From JBMTVN01 sp046047235 (GTDB lineage Bacteria > Verrucomicrobiota > Verrucomicrobiia > Limisphaerales > JAHDYP01), in NCBI GenBank assembly GCA_046047235.1, contig JBJOII010000047.1, forward strand, positions 1 through 28,107: a stretch of 28,107 nucleotides of DNA, in the 5' to 3' direction. Positions 1-9,400 of this stretch are shown piece after piece; within the stretch, counting starts at the first letter, position 1; each line of letters opens with the position of its first letter. Below the pieces are notes generated by a model. The model made no database searches. It was not told the origin of the DNA and saw only the letters and a list, made by a program, of their open reading frames with translations. A program made the translations under genes and the position numbers.

Positions 1-1893
1 GGGGGGGGGGAGATTGTTTTATCGGACTACAACCTGCCGGTTTTCAGTGCGCCGGAGGCTTTGCGTATCTTGCAGGGGACGGGATTGGATTTGCCGTTTG
101 TGATTATTTCAGGGGGTATTGGGGAGGACATTGCTGTAGCGGCGATGAAGGCTGGGGCGCACGATTATTTGATGAAGGGGAATTTGGCGCGGTTGATTCC
201 GGCGGTGGAGCGGGAGATGCGGGAGGCGGTGACGAGAAGGTCGGGGCGGGATGCGGAGGATGCATTGAGGGACAGTGAGGAGCGGAATCGGTTGTTATGG
301 GAGCACTCGACGGATGCGGTGGTGATGATGGACATGGAGGGGTTGATTCGTTTTGCGAATCCGGCGGTGGAGCGGGTTTTTGGGTATGAGAGTGAGGAGG
401 TCGTGGGGCGGGATTTTCGGGAGTTACTGGTAGAGGGGGAGCGGGGGAAGGTAGCGGGGTGGTTGGAGGCGAGTAGGCAGCGTGGGAGGGTGGGGCATCC
501 GGCGGCGATGTCGGTATTGGCGATGGGGTCGCATCGACGGGGGCGCGAGGTGCATTTGGAGATTGCATTGACGGAGGTGCAGTTGAAGGGGGTGGACTAC
601 GTTGGGGCGTTTATTCGCGACATTACTGAGCGTCGGATGGCGGAGCAGGAGAGTCGGTTATTGCAGAGCATATCGTTAGCGGTTGCGGCTGCTCCGGATT
701 TGGATGTGGCGTTGTCTGCGGTATTGCGGGCGGTTTGTGAGACGACGGGGTGGGTTGCTGGGCAGGCCTGGTTACCGACTTCCGATGGTGGGTATTTGGA
801 GTGTAGTCCGGCGTGGTATGGTCCGGCTGACTCGTTGGCGGCTTTTCGGGCGGAGAGTCAGGGTTTGCGGTTACGGAGTGGGGAGGGTTTACCTGGGATG
901 GTTTGGGCGAAGGCGGGGGCGGTTTGGGTGCCGGATGTTTCGGTGGTATCGGGGGCTTCCAGGGCGGAAGTGGCGCGGGCGGCGGGGGTGGTGGCGGCGG
1001 CGGGGATTCCGGTGTTGGCTGAGGGTGAGGTGGTGGCGGTGATGGAGTTCTTTCTCTTTGAGCGGCGGGGTGTGGATGAGCGGTTTATGAGGTTATTGGC
1101 GGCGATAGCGACGCAGATGGGGGTTGGGATTCAGCACAAGCGGGCGGAGCAGGAGTTACGGGCGAACGCGGAGGAATTTCGGGCGGCGCGGGAGATTCAG
1201 GAGCGGTTGTTTCCCAAGGTTTCGCCATCGTTGGCGGGGTATGAGATTGCGGGGCGGTCGCGGGCTGCGTCGGCTGCGGGGGGTGATTATTTTGACTACA
1301 TTCCGTTGCAGGGTGAGAGGTGGGGGATTGCGGTGGGGGATGTGACGGGGCATGGGATTGGGCCGGCGTTATTGATGGCGGAGACGCGGGCTTATTTACG
1401 GGCGCAGGCGCAGTCGCATCACCGGGTGGAGTCGATTTTGACGGCAGCGAACCGGGTCTTGGCTGAGGACATAGGGCAGGAGCGTTTTATTACGATGCTC
1501 TTGGTGGCGTTAGATCCAGCGAAGGGTGAGATGACGTATGTGAATGCGGGGCATCCTCCGGCTTTTGTATTTAATGCTGAGGGGGGTGTGCGGTTGCGGT
1601 TGGGGCGGAGTGGGGTGCCGTTGGGGATCAGGCCGGAGGTCCCGTTTGCGGCGATGAAGCCTGAGCCCCTGGTTTCTGGGGATACGATTTTAATACTGAC
1701 CGATGGGATTGAGGAGGCGATGGCGTCGGATGATGCGATGTTTGGCGAGGAGCGGATTTTGGAGGTGGTGCGGGAGCATTTGGGGGGGACGGCGCAGGAT
1801 TTGGTGGATGCATTATTTGCGTCGGTTTTGGCATTTGTGGGGGATGCGGTTCAGATGGATGATGCGACGGCGGTGGTGATTCGGGTCTTGTGA
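1..1893 (+). CDS. REC-PAS-GAF-SpoIIE-type PP2C phosphatase regulator (5' partial)
   Basis: Cytoplasmic signalling protein, probably a response regulator whose output is serine/threonine phosphatase activity of the RsbU/SpoIIE class, acting on an anti-sigma-factor antagonist. The reading frame is open from base 1, so the true start lies upstream; the first TTG at 61 is inside the receiver domain. In the 630-residue fragment, the receiver remnant has the phospho-acceptor Asp in LSDYNLP (about residue 9) and the conserved Lys in DYLMKG (about 59). A PAS domain spans about 88-215, ending in the usual DITERR linker. A GAF domain spans about 218-380. The PP2C domain spans about 400-628, with GGDYFD (427-432), GDVTGHG (446-452), NAGHPP, LTDGIEEA and DDATAVVI, all the metal-binding motifs of active SpoIIE phosphatases. 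No partner kinase or sigma factor is visible nearby. The domain assignment is confident; the signal and target are unknown. Confidence 0.92.
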   Translation, partial: GGGEIVLSDYNLPVFSAPEALRILQGTGLDLPFVIISGGIGEDIAVAAMKAGAHDYLMKGNLARLIPAVEREMREAVTRRSGRDAEDALRDSEERNRLLWEHSTDAVVMMDMEGLIRFANPAVERVFGYESEEVVGRDFRELLVEGERGKVAGWLEASRQRGRVGHPAAMSVLAMGSHRRGREVHLEIALTEVQLKGVDYVGAFIRDITERRMAEQESRLLQSISLAVAAAPDLDVALSAVLRAVCETTGWVAGQAWLPTSDGGYLECSPAWYGPADSLAAFRAESQGLRLRSGEGLPGMVWAKAGAVWVPDVSVVSGASRAEVARAAGVVAAAGIPVLAEGEVVAVMEFFLFERRGVDERFMRLLAAIATQMGVGIQHKRAEQELRANAEEFRAAREIQERLFPKVSPSLAGYEIAGRSRAASAAGGDYFDYIPLQGERWGIAVGDVTGHGIGPALLMAETRAYLRAQAQSHHRVESILTAANRVLAEDIGQERFITMLLVALDPAKGEMTYVNAGHPPAFVFNAEGGVRLRLGRSGVPLGIRPEVPFAAMKPEPLVSGDTILILTDGIEEAMASDDAMFGEERILEVVREHLGGTAQDLVDALFASVLAFVGDAVQMDDATAVVIRVL

Positions 1894-1952
1894 GTGTTTT
1901 TGGGTGGGGGTGCTTGGTGTTATTGAGTTGGGGGTGTTCGTGGATTTATGTC

Positions 1953-1978
1953 GTTTTCACACCTTTTGGTGTTGAAAC
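1953..1978. terminator. Imperfect hairpin after the SpoIIE-phosphatase gene
   Basis: The bases form an 11-pair-long stem with one mismatch (C1958 opposite T1973) and one G-T pair, closing a TTTT loop at 1964-1967: arms GTTTTCACACC and GGTGTTGAAAC. It lies 60 bases after the stop codon and before tRNA-Pro. It is not followed by a T-tract on the + strand, so it is only a candidate terminator or mRNA 3'-end stabiliser. Confidence 0.35.
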
Positions 1979-2040
1979 CCAAACCTGAGCCCATACACTC
2001 TGCCCCCGTCGCTTCCGCTTGAGGGGCGGCGCCAATGGTT

Positions 2041-2118
2041 CGGGGCGTAGCGTAGCCTGGCTAGCGCGTCTGAATGGGGTTCAGAAGGTCGGGAGTTCGA
2101 ATCTCCCCGCCCCGACCA
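2041..2118 (+). tRNA. tRNA-Pro (anticodon GGG)
   Basis: Full cloverleaf visible. The acceptor stem CGGGGCG (2041-2047) pairs perfectly with CGCCCCG (2108-2114), followed by A73 and an encoded CCA (2116-2118). The anticodon stem TCTGA/TCAGA (2069-2073/2081-2085) closes the loop ATGGGGT with anticodon GGG at 2076-2078, which reads CCC and CCU. The T arm is GGGAG-TTCGAAT-CTCCC (2091-2107). Confidence 0.95.
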
Positions 2119-2232
2119 TTTCGCTTCGATTCTGCTTTTCTGCCGGATTTTCATTTTCTTCCTCTGGGTTTTGTTTTGTGTGCCGGGTGGACTTGATGGA
2201 CAGAACTTGAGTGGTGGGGCAGGGTTGGGTTC

Positions 2233-3684
2233 ATGACCACGGGCATTCGATCCTCGGTTGGCTTCTCTTTCTTTTGGGTAGTGGTGTGCGCAGTTTCGGT
2301 TGGGTGTTTTGGGGTGGTGCGGGGTGCGCCGAACGTTCTGGTGATCATGGCGGACGACTGCACGTATAACGATTTGCCGGTGTATGGGGGGAAGAACGCG
2401 AGGACCCCCAATTTGGATCGGCTGGCGGAGGAAAGTCTGGTTTTTGACCGGGCATATGTATCGATGTCGATGTGTCAGCCGTGTCGGTCGGAGTTATTTA
2501 CGGGGCAGTTTCCGTTGAGGAATGGGTGTGCGTGGAATCACTCGGGGAGTCGGGTCGGGGTGCGGAGCATGCCGCAATTGATGGGTGGGCTGGGGTATCG
2601 CGTGGGGATTGCTGGGAAGGTGCATGTGGAGCCGGAGGCGGTTTATCCATTTGAGCGCGTGGCGGGTTTTGATGGGAACTGTGTCAGGAATCCGACGAGC
2701 AAGCATGAGTTGGCGGGTGTGAAGTCGTTTATGGGGCGGGATGCAGGGGAGCCGTTTTGTTTGGTAGTGGCTTTAGTGGAGCCGCATGTGCCATGGGTGA
2801 TGGGGGATGCTTCGGCTTATCCGCCGGAGGGGTTGAAGTTGCCCTTGAACCTGGCGGACACACCGCGGACGCGTCGGGATTTTGCGGCTTACTGTGCCGA
2901 GATCACGTATATGGACGGGCAGGTGGGGGAGGTTTTGGCGTTACTGGGGGAGTTGGGCTTAGAGGAGGAGACAGTGGTAATTTTTACGAGCGAGCAGGGT
3001 TCGCAGTTTCCGGGGAACAAGTGGAACTGTTGGGATACGGGTTTGCATACGGGATTGATGGTGCGGTGGCCGGGGCGGGTGATGGCGGGGGAGCGGACTG
3101 ATGCGATGGTGGCGTATGCGGATGTTTTGCCGACGCTGGTGGAGTTGGCGGGTGGGGATGTGGGGGTGCCGGGTTTGGCGTTGGACGGCCGGAGTTTTCG
3201 TCGGGTGTTATTGGAGGGGGAGGGGACGCATCGCGAGTATGTGTATGGGTTGCACAACAATTTGCCTGAAGGGCCGGCGTATCCAATACGGACCGTGTCG
3301 GACGGTCGTTGGAGGTATGTGCGGAACCTGATGCCAGGGGAGTTATACATTCAGAAATATGTGATGGGGGTTCAGGGAGATGGGAAGCTGAACAATCCGT
3401 ATTGGGGGACGTGGGTGTTTTCATCTGAGGCGAATGAGGCGTCGTATCGGTTGGTGAAGCGGGTGATGCAGCGTCCGGCGGAGGAGTTGTATGACACATT
3501 GATTGATCCCTATGAGATGAACAATTTGGTCGATTCGGTTTATGTGCGTGGCGTGAGGGAGCGGTTGGCGGGTGAGCTGGATCGTTGGATGAGCGGGCAG
3601 GGTGATCCCGGGGCTGCGATGGACATGCGGGAGGCGTTGGGGGCGGCGCGGCGTGGGGAGCATTTGTATTATCCGGGGCGATGA
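2233..3684 (+). CDS. Secreted sulfatase (CxPCR active site, SEQG variant)
   Basis: Type I formylglycine-dependent sulfatase, probably exported to the periplasm or outside to remove sulfate esters from polysaccharides. 483 residues, normal for the family. A signal peptide (hydrophobic stretch about 11-28) precedes PNVLVIMADD, which carries the Asp41-Asp42 metal ligands. The residue to be converted to formylglycine is Cys81 in CQPCRSELFTG, so the signature is C-x-P-C-R rather than the commoner C-x-P-S-R. The second metal site, usually SDNG or SDHG, reads SEQG, followed by KWNCWDTGLHT. I associate this version with a planctomycete/verrucomicrobial subfamily distantly related to heparan N-sulfatase. 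The start is ATG 2233; no strong Shine-Dalgarno is seen. It stands just upstream of a glycosidase-like pseudogene. Substrate unknown; the family call is confident. Confidence 0.9.
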   Translation: MTTGIRSSVGFSFFWVVVCAVSVGCFGVVRGAPNVLVIMADDCTYNDLPVYGGKNARTPNLDRLAEESLVFDRAYVSMSMCQPCRSELFTGQFPLRNGCAWNHSGSRVGVRSMPQLMGGLGYRVGIAGKVHVEPEAVYPFERVAGFDGNCVRNPTSKHELAGVKSFMGRDAGEPFCLVVALVEPHVPWVMGDASAYPPEGLKLPLNLADTPRTRRDFAAYCAEITYMDGQVGEVLALLGELGLEEETVVIFTSEQGSQFPGNKWNCWDTGLHTGLMVRWPGRVMAGERTDAMVAYADVLPTLVELAGGDVGVPGLALDGRSFRRVLLEGEGTHREYVYGLHNNLPEGPAYPIRTVSDGRWRYVRNLMPGELYIQKYVMGVQGDGKLNNPYWGTWVFSSEANEASYRLVKRVMQRPAEELYDTLIDPYEMNNLVDSVYVRGVRERLAGELDRWMSGQGDPGAAMDMREALGAARRGEHLYYPGR

Positions 3685-3691
3685 GGTTGCG

Positions 3692-4081
3692 ATGAGGTGG
3701 TGGCTGACAGTTGGCGGGTGGGCCGGGAGGCTGGGATTTGGTGTTTTGGGGCTGCTGTTGTCGGTGGGTGTAAGGGGCGGGGGGATTGATCGGGAGGCGG
3801 TGGTGCGGAGGCACAATCCGGTGGTACGGGGAGTGGAGGTGGATGCGCCGTTATGGATTGCGCAGGAGATTTATGATCCGGCGAGGAGCCAGAACCCGGT
3901 TTTTGAGCTGTCCTCCTGGCGGTGGGCGTTGGGGGTGGAGCAGCGATGGAGGGAGAGATTGGGGATGGGGAGGGATCGGGGCTGGGACCAGCGGTTGGCG
4001 CGGTTGTCCTCGTTGCCTGTGCGGGATGGGACGGGTGTGAGGTGGAGTATCCGGGATTTCCGAAGGATGGGAGTTGGGTGA
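3692..4081 (+). pseudogene. Glycosidase-like gene remnant with large internal deletion
   Basis: The 129-residue frame starts 8 bases after the sulfatase stop and has a signal peptide (hydrophobic about 12-27). The next segment, IDREAVVRRHNPVVRGVEVDAPL, resembles the mature N-terminus of a large (about 650-800 residue) family of glycosidase-like proteins of the GH65/GH95 six-hairpin type, in which it is normally followed by a VGNGEFAF-like motif. Here it runs directly into QNPVFELSSWRWALGVEQRW and then RLARLSSLPVRDG, which resembles text from several hundred residues further on in that family. After LPVRDG the frame ends in unrelated residues at 4081; a neighbouring frame continues to 4113 with YPGFPKDGSW. 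I read this as an internal deletion plus loss of the C-terminal barrel. A short functional product is unlikely. The family match is from memory. Confidence 0.6.
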
Positions 4082-4113
4082 CACGGACCGAGGGGTTGAG
4101 GCGATTGCCTTGA

Positions 4114-4569
4114 GCGTTGGACGGTGCGAGGTGCGGGGAGAGGGGGGGGCCTTCGGGTCGGGGAGCTATGAGCCGGGGGTGGGCGCTTTGTGCGAGAGTT
4201 CAAGATTGGGGCAGGTGGGCGGGTGTGATGCTCGACTCCCTACTTTGGCGGCCCCTACTGTCCATCGGTGGAGGTCTGGGGTTGCGCGGGAAGCGCCGCC
4301 TGCTCGAAGAGGTTGACGGGTTGGATGGTGTCGTCGGTCGTGGGGTAGATCTAGAACGTATGGTTGAAGACGGCGATGTGGGGGGCGGCGTTGAGGCCTG
4401 GCCGGGCTGGTGGTGGGGCGGTGGGTTGGCTTATAACGGAGGCGATGGGGAGGAGCAGGGCAGTGAGGAGGGAAGGGGTGGAGCGGGTCATGGATGGAGT
4501 GACTGTAGGGAAGAGCGTGCGGGAGGCAAGGGATTGAGGGCATAGGGCGAAGCGGAGCTTAAAGGGATC
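4114..4569. other. Non-coding stretch with a possible decayed minus-strand gene
   Basis: No intact gene is convincing here. On the minus strand from ATG at 4491 the frame begins MTRSTPSLLTALLLPIASV, a good signal peptide, and continues with a plausible secreted-protein sequence (for example IYPTTDDTIQPVNLFEQAA). It is broken by in-frame stops after about 50 and 78 codons and loses character near 4200. This suggests a decayed exported-protein gene convergent with the glycosidase remnant. The plus-strand frame 4117-4545 is Gly/Arg/Trp-rich with no recognisable domain and looks like a by-product of the G-rich strand. Confidence 0.25.
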
Positions 4570-5055
4570 ATGGAAATACGTTATGGACTGTTTTCGGGTC
4601 GGCTTTGTAGGCTCTGCCTTTCACTTATGAGCACCGTAATAGCCAGACCGTTGGGCGAGCGTCTTGCGGGTGTGGTGTATGGTGGGCTGAGGTGGGTGTT
4701 GGTTTTGGCATTTGTGTGGGGGCTGATTTATCATCCGGTTCATTTGTTGACGGAGACGCACGTTGTTGGAGCCGGGGTTGGATTTGCTCAGGGGTCGGTG
4801 TTGGGAGAGTGGGGAGATGGGGTGGATTCCGGGGGGCACGCGCCGCATTGGGCGGCGGACCATCAATTCCACATGGTGGTGTCATCAGTGGGTGTGGGGA
4901 TCGACGGCCAATGGGATGAGCTATCGGGTTGTGTTTATGTGGAGGGCGTGAGGAGAGAGGGGGAAGGGGTCGGTTTTTTCGAGGGGGTTGACGGTTGGGT
5001 GGTTACTTTCGACTGGGTTGGCCTTGGTGGATCGCGTGGGCCTCCGGTGGTTTGA
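4570..5055 (+). CDS. Small membrane-anchored or exported His-containing protein of the metal-efflux operon
   Basis: 161 residues (142 if the ATG at 4627 is used). The first ATG follows AAAGGGATC, a close purine-rich tract; neither start is certain. One hydrophobic segment, about residues 41-58 (WVLVLAFVWGLIYHPVHLL), is followed by a His-rich patch, HAPHWAADHQFH, and the protein ends in SRGPPVV. This layout (short hydrophobic N-terminus, His-containing linker, Arg-Gly-Pro-Pro-like tail) resembles the small DUF2946-like proteins encoded next to heavy-metal RND pumps, which may bind metal in the periplasm. It lies 109 bases upstream of the outer-membrane factor gene in the same direction, supporting a shared operon. 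The family assignment is tentative; that it is a real gene is moderately likely from its position and length. Confidence 0.5.
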   Translation: MEIRYGLFSGRLCRLCLSLMSTVIARPLGERLAGVVYGGLRWVLVLAFVWGLIYHPVHLLTETHVVGAGVGFAQGSVLGEWGDGVDSGGHAPHWAADHQFHMVVSSVGVGIDGQWDELSGCVYVEGVRREGEGVGFFEGVDGWVVTFDWVGLGGSRGPPVV

Positions 5056-5164
5056 TTTCTGTGGGCGTGGCTGGAGGCTGTGTCCGTATCTTTCTACAGA
5101 GCCATTGCCGCTTGTACCCTCGTGGGCGGTGGGTTGGCAGGTTTGAAGCGACGCGAGGGGGAGG

Positions 5165-6499
5165 GTGCTTTTTACTGTGAATATTTCATTGGCCAATTGT
5201 GAGAGGTTTCTGGTTGTAGCGGTTTTGATGCTGCTGGGGGCGGTGGGGGCGGGTGTGGCGGCGGAGACCGAGGGGGGTGGTGAGGGTTCTGTTACTGTCA
5301 AGGTATCGACGCTGGTGCGGGAGGTATTGGAGGGGAATCCGGAGCTCGCGTTTTACCGTGCTGAGGTTGATGTAGCGCGGGGTGGAGGGGAAGTGGCGAC
5401 GTCGTGGTCGAGTCCGCAGGTTACGACCACGGTGGGGCAGCATCGGCTGACTGCGGGGGACGTGACGGCGGAGGGGTTGGCTTGGTCGGTGGGTGTGCAG
5501 CAGACCTTTGAGTGGCCGGGGCGTATGATGTTGCGGAGGGCGATTGCGGACCGGGAGGTTGAGTTGGCTGAGCTGGGGTTGGCGCAATTTCGGGCTGCGT
5601 TGGAGGCTCGGGTGAGGGGGTTGGCTTATGGATTATATGCGGCGCAGGAGAAGGCGGCGGCGGCGCGGGAGGTGGCGTTGAGGTTTGAGGCGTTGCGGGA
5701 GGTGATGGTGCAGCGGGATGCGGCAGGACTGACTCCGTTGCTGGAGACGCGGATTATCGAGGCTACTGAGTTGACGTTGAAGCGTCGGGCGAGCGAGGCG
5801 GCATTGGAGATGGAGTCAATGGTTTTGGAGTTGAACCAATTACGGGGTGGGGCTTGGACGCGGGGTGTGAGAGTGGAGCCTTTGGGTTTAACGTTTGGGG
5901 AGGTTCCGGCGATGGAGGATTTGTTGGCGTCGGTTCGCACGAACAACTTTGAGTTAAGGATGAGGAGGGTGGAGTTGGAGCAGCAGGGGTTTGAGGTGTC
6001 TTTGGTCAAGAAGGGTGTTTATGCGGGTTGGAGTGTGGGGCCGTATTTCAGCGATCAGCGGGCGGGGGATCATGAGCAGCAGGTGGGGATCAGTCTATCG
6101 CTGCCTTTGCCGTTGTGGGGGGGGCATGGGGCGAGGGCGGAGGTGGCTGAGGCGCGTCGGCAGCAGGCGGCGACTTCTTTGCGGGTGACGGAGAGGGATG
6201 TGGAGCGTCGGGTGGTTGAGGCGGTGATGCGGTATCGGGTGAAGTTATTGGAGATGTCGAAGTGGCGTGGGGATGCGGTGGAGGAGTTTCGCCGGGCGGC
6301 GGAGGTGGCGGATCGGCATTACCGGCTGGGGGCGGTTCCGGTGGCGACGTATGTGGAGTTACAGAAGCAGTATTTGGAGGCGGTGGAGGCGTTACTGGAC
6401 ACGAGGCTGGAGGCGTTGGAGGCGGCTCAGCGGGTGTGGCATTTGACTGGGGTGGATTTGGGTGCGGTGCGGTTTGAGGAGGGGGTGGAGCGTGATTGA
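5165..6499 (+). CDS. TolC/CusC-family outer-membrane efflux protein
   Basis: Outer-membrane channel of a tripartite metal efflux pump, expelling substrate from the periplasm across the outer membrane. 444 residues, typical for the CusC/CzcC group. The frame opens at GTG 5165; a signal peptide ends near AAETE (about residue 36; hydrophobic core FLVVAVLMLLGAVGAGV). Two outer-membrane-efflux repeats follow, each rich in long amphipathic helices: roughly 45-235 (ending in the MVLELNQLRG segment) and 245-435 (with the beta-strand motif VGISLSLPLPLWGGHGAR between helices). The next gene overlaps its last 8 bases, so translation of pump and channel is probably coupled. A TTG at 5189 is an alternative start, leaving a shorter signal peptide. 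Confidence 0.9.
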   Translation: MLFTVNISLANCERFLVVAVLMLLGAVGAGVAAETEGGGEGSVTVKVSTLVREVLEGNPELAFYRAEVDVARGGGEVATSWSSPQVTTTVGQHRLTAGDVTAEGLAWSVGVQQTFEWPGRMMLRRAIADREVELAELGLAQFRAALEARVRGLAYGLYAAQEKAAAAREVALRFEALREVMVQRDAAGLTPLLETRIIEATELTLKRRASEAALEMESMVLELNQLRGGAWTRGVRVEPLGLTFGEVPAMEDLLASVRTNNFELRMRRVELEQQGFEVSLVKKGVYAGWSVGPYFSDQRAGDHEQQVGISLSLPLPLWGGHGARAEVAEARRQQAATSLRVTERDVERRVVEAVMRYRVKLLEMSKWRGDAVEEFRRAAEVADRHYRLGAVPVATYVELQKQYLEAVEALLDTRLEALEAAQRVWHLTGVDLGAVRFEEGVERD

Positions 6500-9400
6500 T
6501 CGGGTTCTGGAGTTTTCTTTGCGGCAGCGTGCGTTTGTGTTGCTGCTGGCGGCGGGGTTATTGGGGGTGGGGTTATGGTCGGGTTATCATCTGCCGGTGG
6601 ATGCGGTGCCGGACATTACCGGGGTTCAGGTTCAGGTGAACACGGAGGTTCGGGCATTGGCGGCGGAGGAGTCGGAGCGTTTGGTGACGCAGGTGATTGA
6701 GCGGGAGTTGGCGGGTTTACCGGGGGTGGAGGAGATGCGGTCGCTGACGAAGTTTGGTTTATCGCAGGTGACCTTGAGTTTTGAGGATGGGACGGATGTT
6801 TACCGTGCCCGGCAGCTGGTGAGTGAGCGTTTACAGGGTGTGGTGGAGGGGTTGCCGGCAGGGGCTACGCCGAGGTTGGCGCCGATCAGCACCGGTTTGG
6901 GGGAGATTCTGTATTACAGCGTGCAGTATCGGGAGGGGGCGACGAACCGGCCGGTGGCGGAGTTTGATCGATTGGTGCAGTTGAGCGAGGTCCAGAAGTA
7001 TTTGATTAAGCCGTTATTGCGGACCGTTCCCGGTTTGGCGGATGTGAATGAGAGCGGGGGGTATGAGCGGCAATATTTGGTGCAGGCGAGGCCGGAGGCA
7101 TTGGAGTTGGTGGGCATGACCTTTGGTGAGCTGGCGGATTTGATTGCGCAGAATGTTGAGAACACCGGGGGTGGGGTGATCGACCGAGGGGGGCGGCAGT
7201 TGACGATTCGGGCTGTGGGGAGAGTGCGGGATGTGGAGGACATTGAGAATTTGCCCTTGAAGTTTGGGGTGGGGGTGGAGCCGTTGTTGGTGAGGGATGT
7301 AGCGGAGGTGCGGATGGGGGCGAAGTTCCGGTCGGGTGCGGCGACATTGAACGGGGAGGAGACCGTGTTGGGGACGGCGATGATGTTGGCGGGGCAGAAC
7401 AGCCGGGTTGTGGCTGAGCGGGTGAAGGCGAGGTTGGCGGAGATTCGCGGCAAGTTACCGGAAGGGATTGAAGTAGAGATTCAGTATGACCGATCCGGTT
7501 TGATTGACCGGACGATTGGGACGGTGAAGAGCAACTTGTTTGAGGGAGCGGTATTGGTGGTGGCGGTATTGTTGTTCATGTTGGGGAACTGGCGGGCGGC
7601 GTTGATAGTGGCGACGGCGATACCGTTGTCCTTCTTGTTTGCATTGACGGGGATGGCACGGTTCGGGATTTCGGGAAACCTGATGTCATTGGGGGCGATT
7701 GATTTTGGTCTGATCATTGATGGTGCGGTGGTGATCGTGGAGAACATTGTGCGGCAGCTGGGGGAGAGGCAGCACAAGCTGGGGCGGACATTGAGCGAGG
7801 AGGAGCGGGTTAAGACCGTGTTGGCGGCCTGCAAGCAGGTTGGTGCGCCGATGTTTTTTGGCGTGGTGATTATCACTGTGGTGTACATACCGGTTTTGGC
7901 GCTGACGGGGATTGAGGGGAAGATGTTTCATCCGATGGCATTGACGGTGATGCTGGCTTTGGTGGGGGCGTTGATGTTGGCGCTGACTTTGATGCCTGTT
8001 TTGGCGTCGGTCATATTGCGGGGAAGCATTCGGGAGGGGGACAATTGGGTGGTGTCCCGGGTGAAGCGGTTGTATCGGCCGTCGCTGGTTTTGGCTTTGA
8101 GGTTGCGGGGGTTGGTGGTGATGGGGGCTGTGGCGTTGTTTGTGGCGTCCTTGTGGTTATTCACCCATTTGGGGGCGGAGTTTGTTCCGAAGCTGGACGA
8201 GGGTTCCATTACTGCGATGTTCTACAAGGAGGTGGGGATGAGTTTGGAGGAGTCCCTGCGCAGAGACAAGGAGGTGTCATTGATGTTGCTGGAGGAGTTT
8301 CCGGAGGTGACACGGGTGTTTACGCGGATTGGCACCAGTGACATTGCGACGGATCCGATGCCGCCGAATGAGAGTGACGTCTATATATTTTACCGGCCTG
8401 TTGGGGAGTGGCCGGGTGGGGAGGGGCGGCTGCGGACGAAGGCGGAGTTGCAGGTGAAGATTGAGGAGGCTTTGCGGGCGGTGGACGAGAGTTACAGCAT
8501 GCTTTTTGCGCAGCCGATAGAGATGCGTTTCAACGAGATGTTGGAAGGCACCAAGGCGGAGCTGGCGGTGAAGGTGTTTGGCAATGACTACGATGTGCTG
8601 GAGCGTCTGGCTGAGCAGATCAAGGGGATTCTGGAGGAGACCCCGGGAGTCGCCCAGGTGGAGTTCGAGACTGAGGGCAGGACATCCCAACTACAGATTG
8701 ATGTCAGGCGGGATGTGTTGCGTCGGTATGGGCTGCAAGTGCAGGAGGTGAACGAGGCGGTGGAGGCGGCCTTGGCGGGCCGATACGCGGGGACTGTGGT
8801 GGAGGGGAATCGTCGGTATGAGATTGCGGTGAGGATGCCTGAGGAGTTACGTGGGGATGATGAAGCGATCAGTCGGTTGCCGGTGCGGGTGGGGGAGCAC
8901 GGGTTGGTGACCTTAGGGCAGCTGGTAGACTTCACTGTGTTGCAGGCGGTGGATCCGATTCAGCATGACGACGGGCAACGTCGGGCTGCGTTGATGGTGA
9001 ATCTAGCCACACGGGACATTGAGGGTTTTGTGAGGGCGGCTGAGGGGCGGATTGAGGCTGAGGTGGAGATGCCGGAGAACTACTTTGTCCAGTTTGGCGG
9101 GCAGTTTGAAAACTTGCAGGAAGCGCGGACGCGGTTGGCGGTGGTTGTGCCGTCGGCCTTGGTCTTGATTTTTGTGCTGATTTTTTTGGCGTTTGGGTCG
9201 TTGCGGCAGGCGATGCTGGTGTATTCGGGTATTCCGTTGGCGGTCACGGGTGGTGTGCTGGCGCTTTGGCTAAGGGGGATGCCATTTAGCATTACAGCGG
9301 CGGTGGGCTTCATTGCGTTGAGTGGTGTGGCTGTGTTGAACGGGCTGGTGATGATCTCCTATTTCAACCAGCTGCGGGAGGAGGGTTTGGACGTCAGGGA

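Noticed and set aside
1957..2210. Short frames over tRNA-Pro with text such as GRGDSNSRPSEP
   Set aside because: These are the well-known translation artefacts of a tRNA gene; the cloverleaf explains the sequence.
2984..3816. Long Pro/His/Ser-rich antisense frames under the first sulfatase (276 and 131 residues)
   Set aside because: They are complementary to strongly G-rich coding sequence; the composition is a shadow effect and there is no recognisable domain.
4117..4545. Plus-strand frame of 142 residues as a gene
   Set aside because: Gly/Trp/Arg-rich with no domain or credible start signal; typical of random frames on this G-rich strand.
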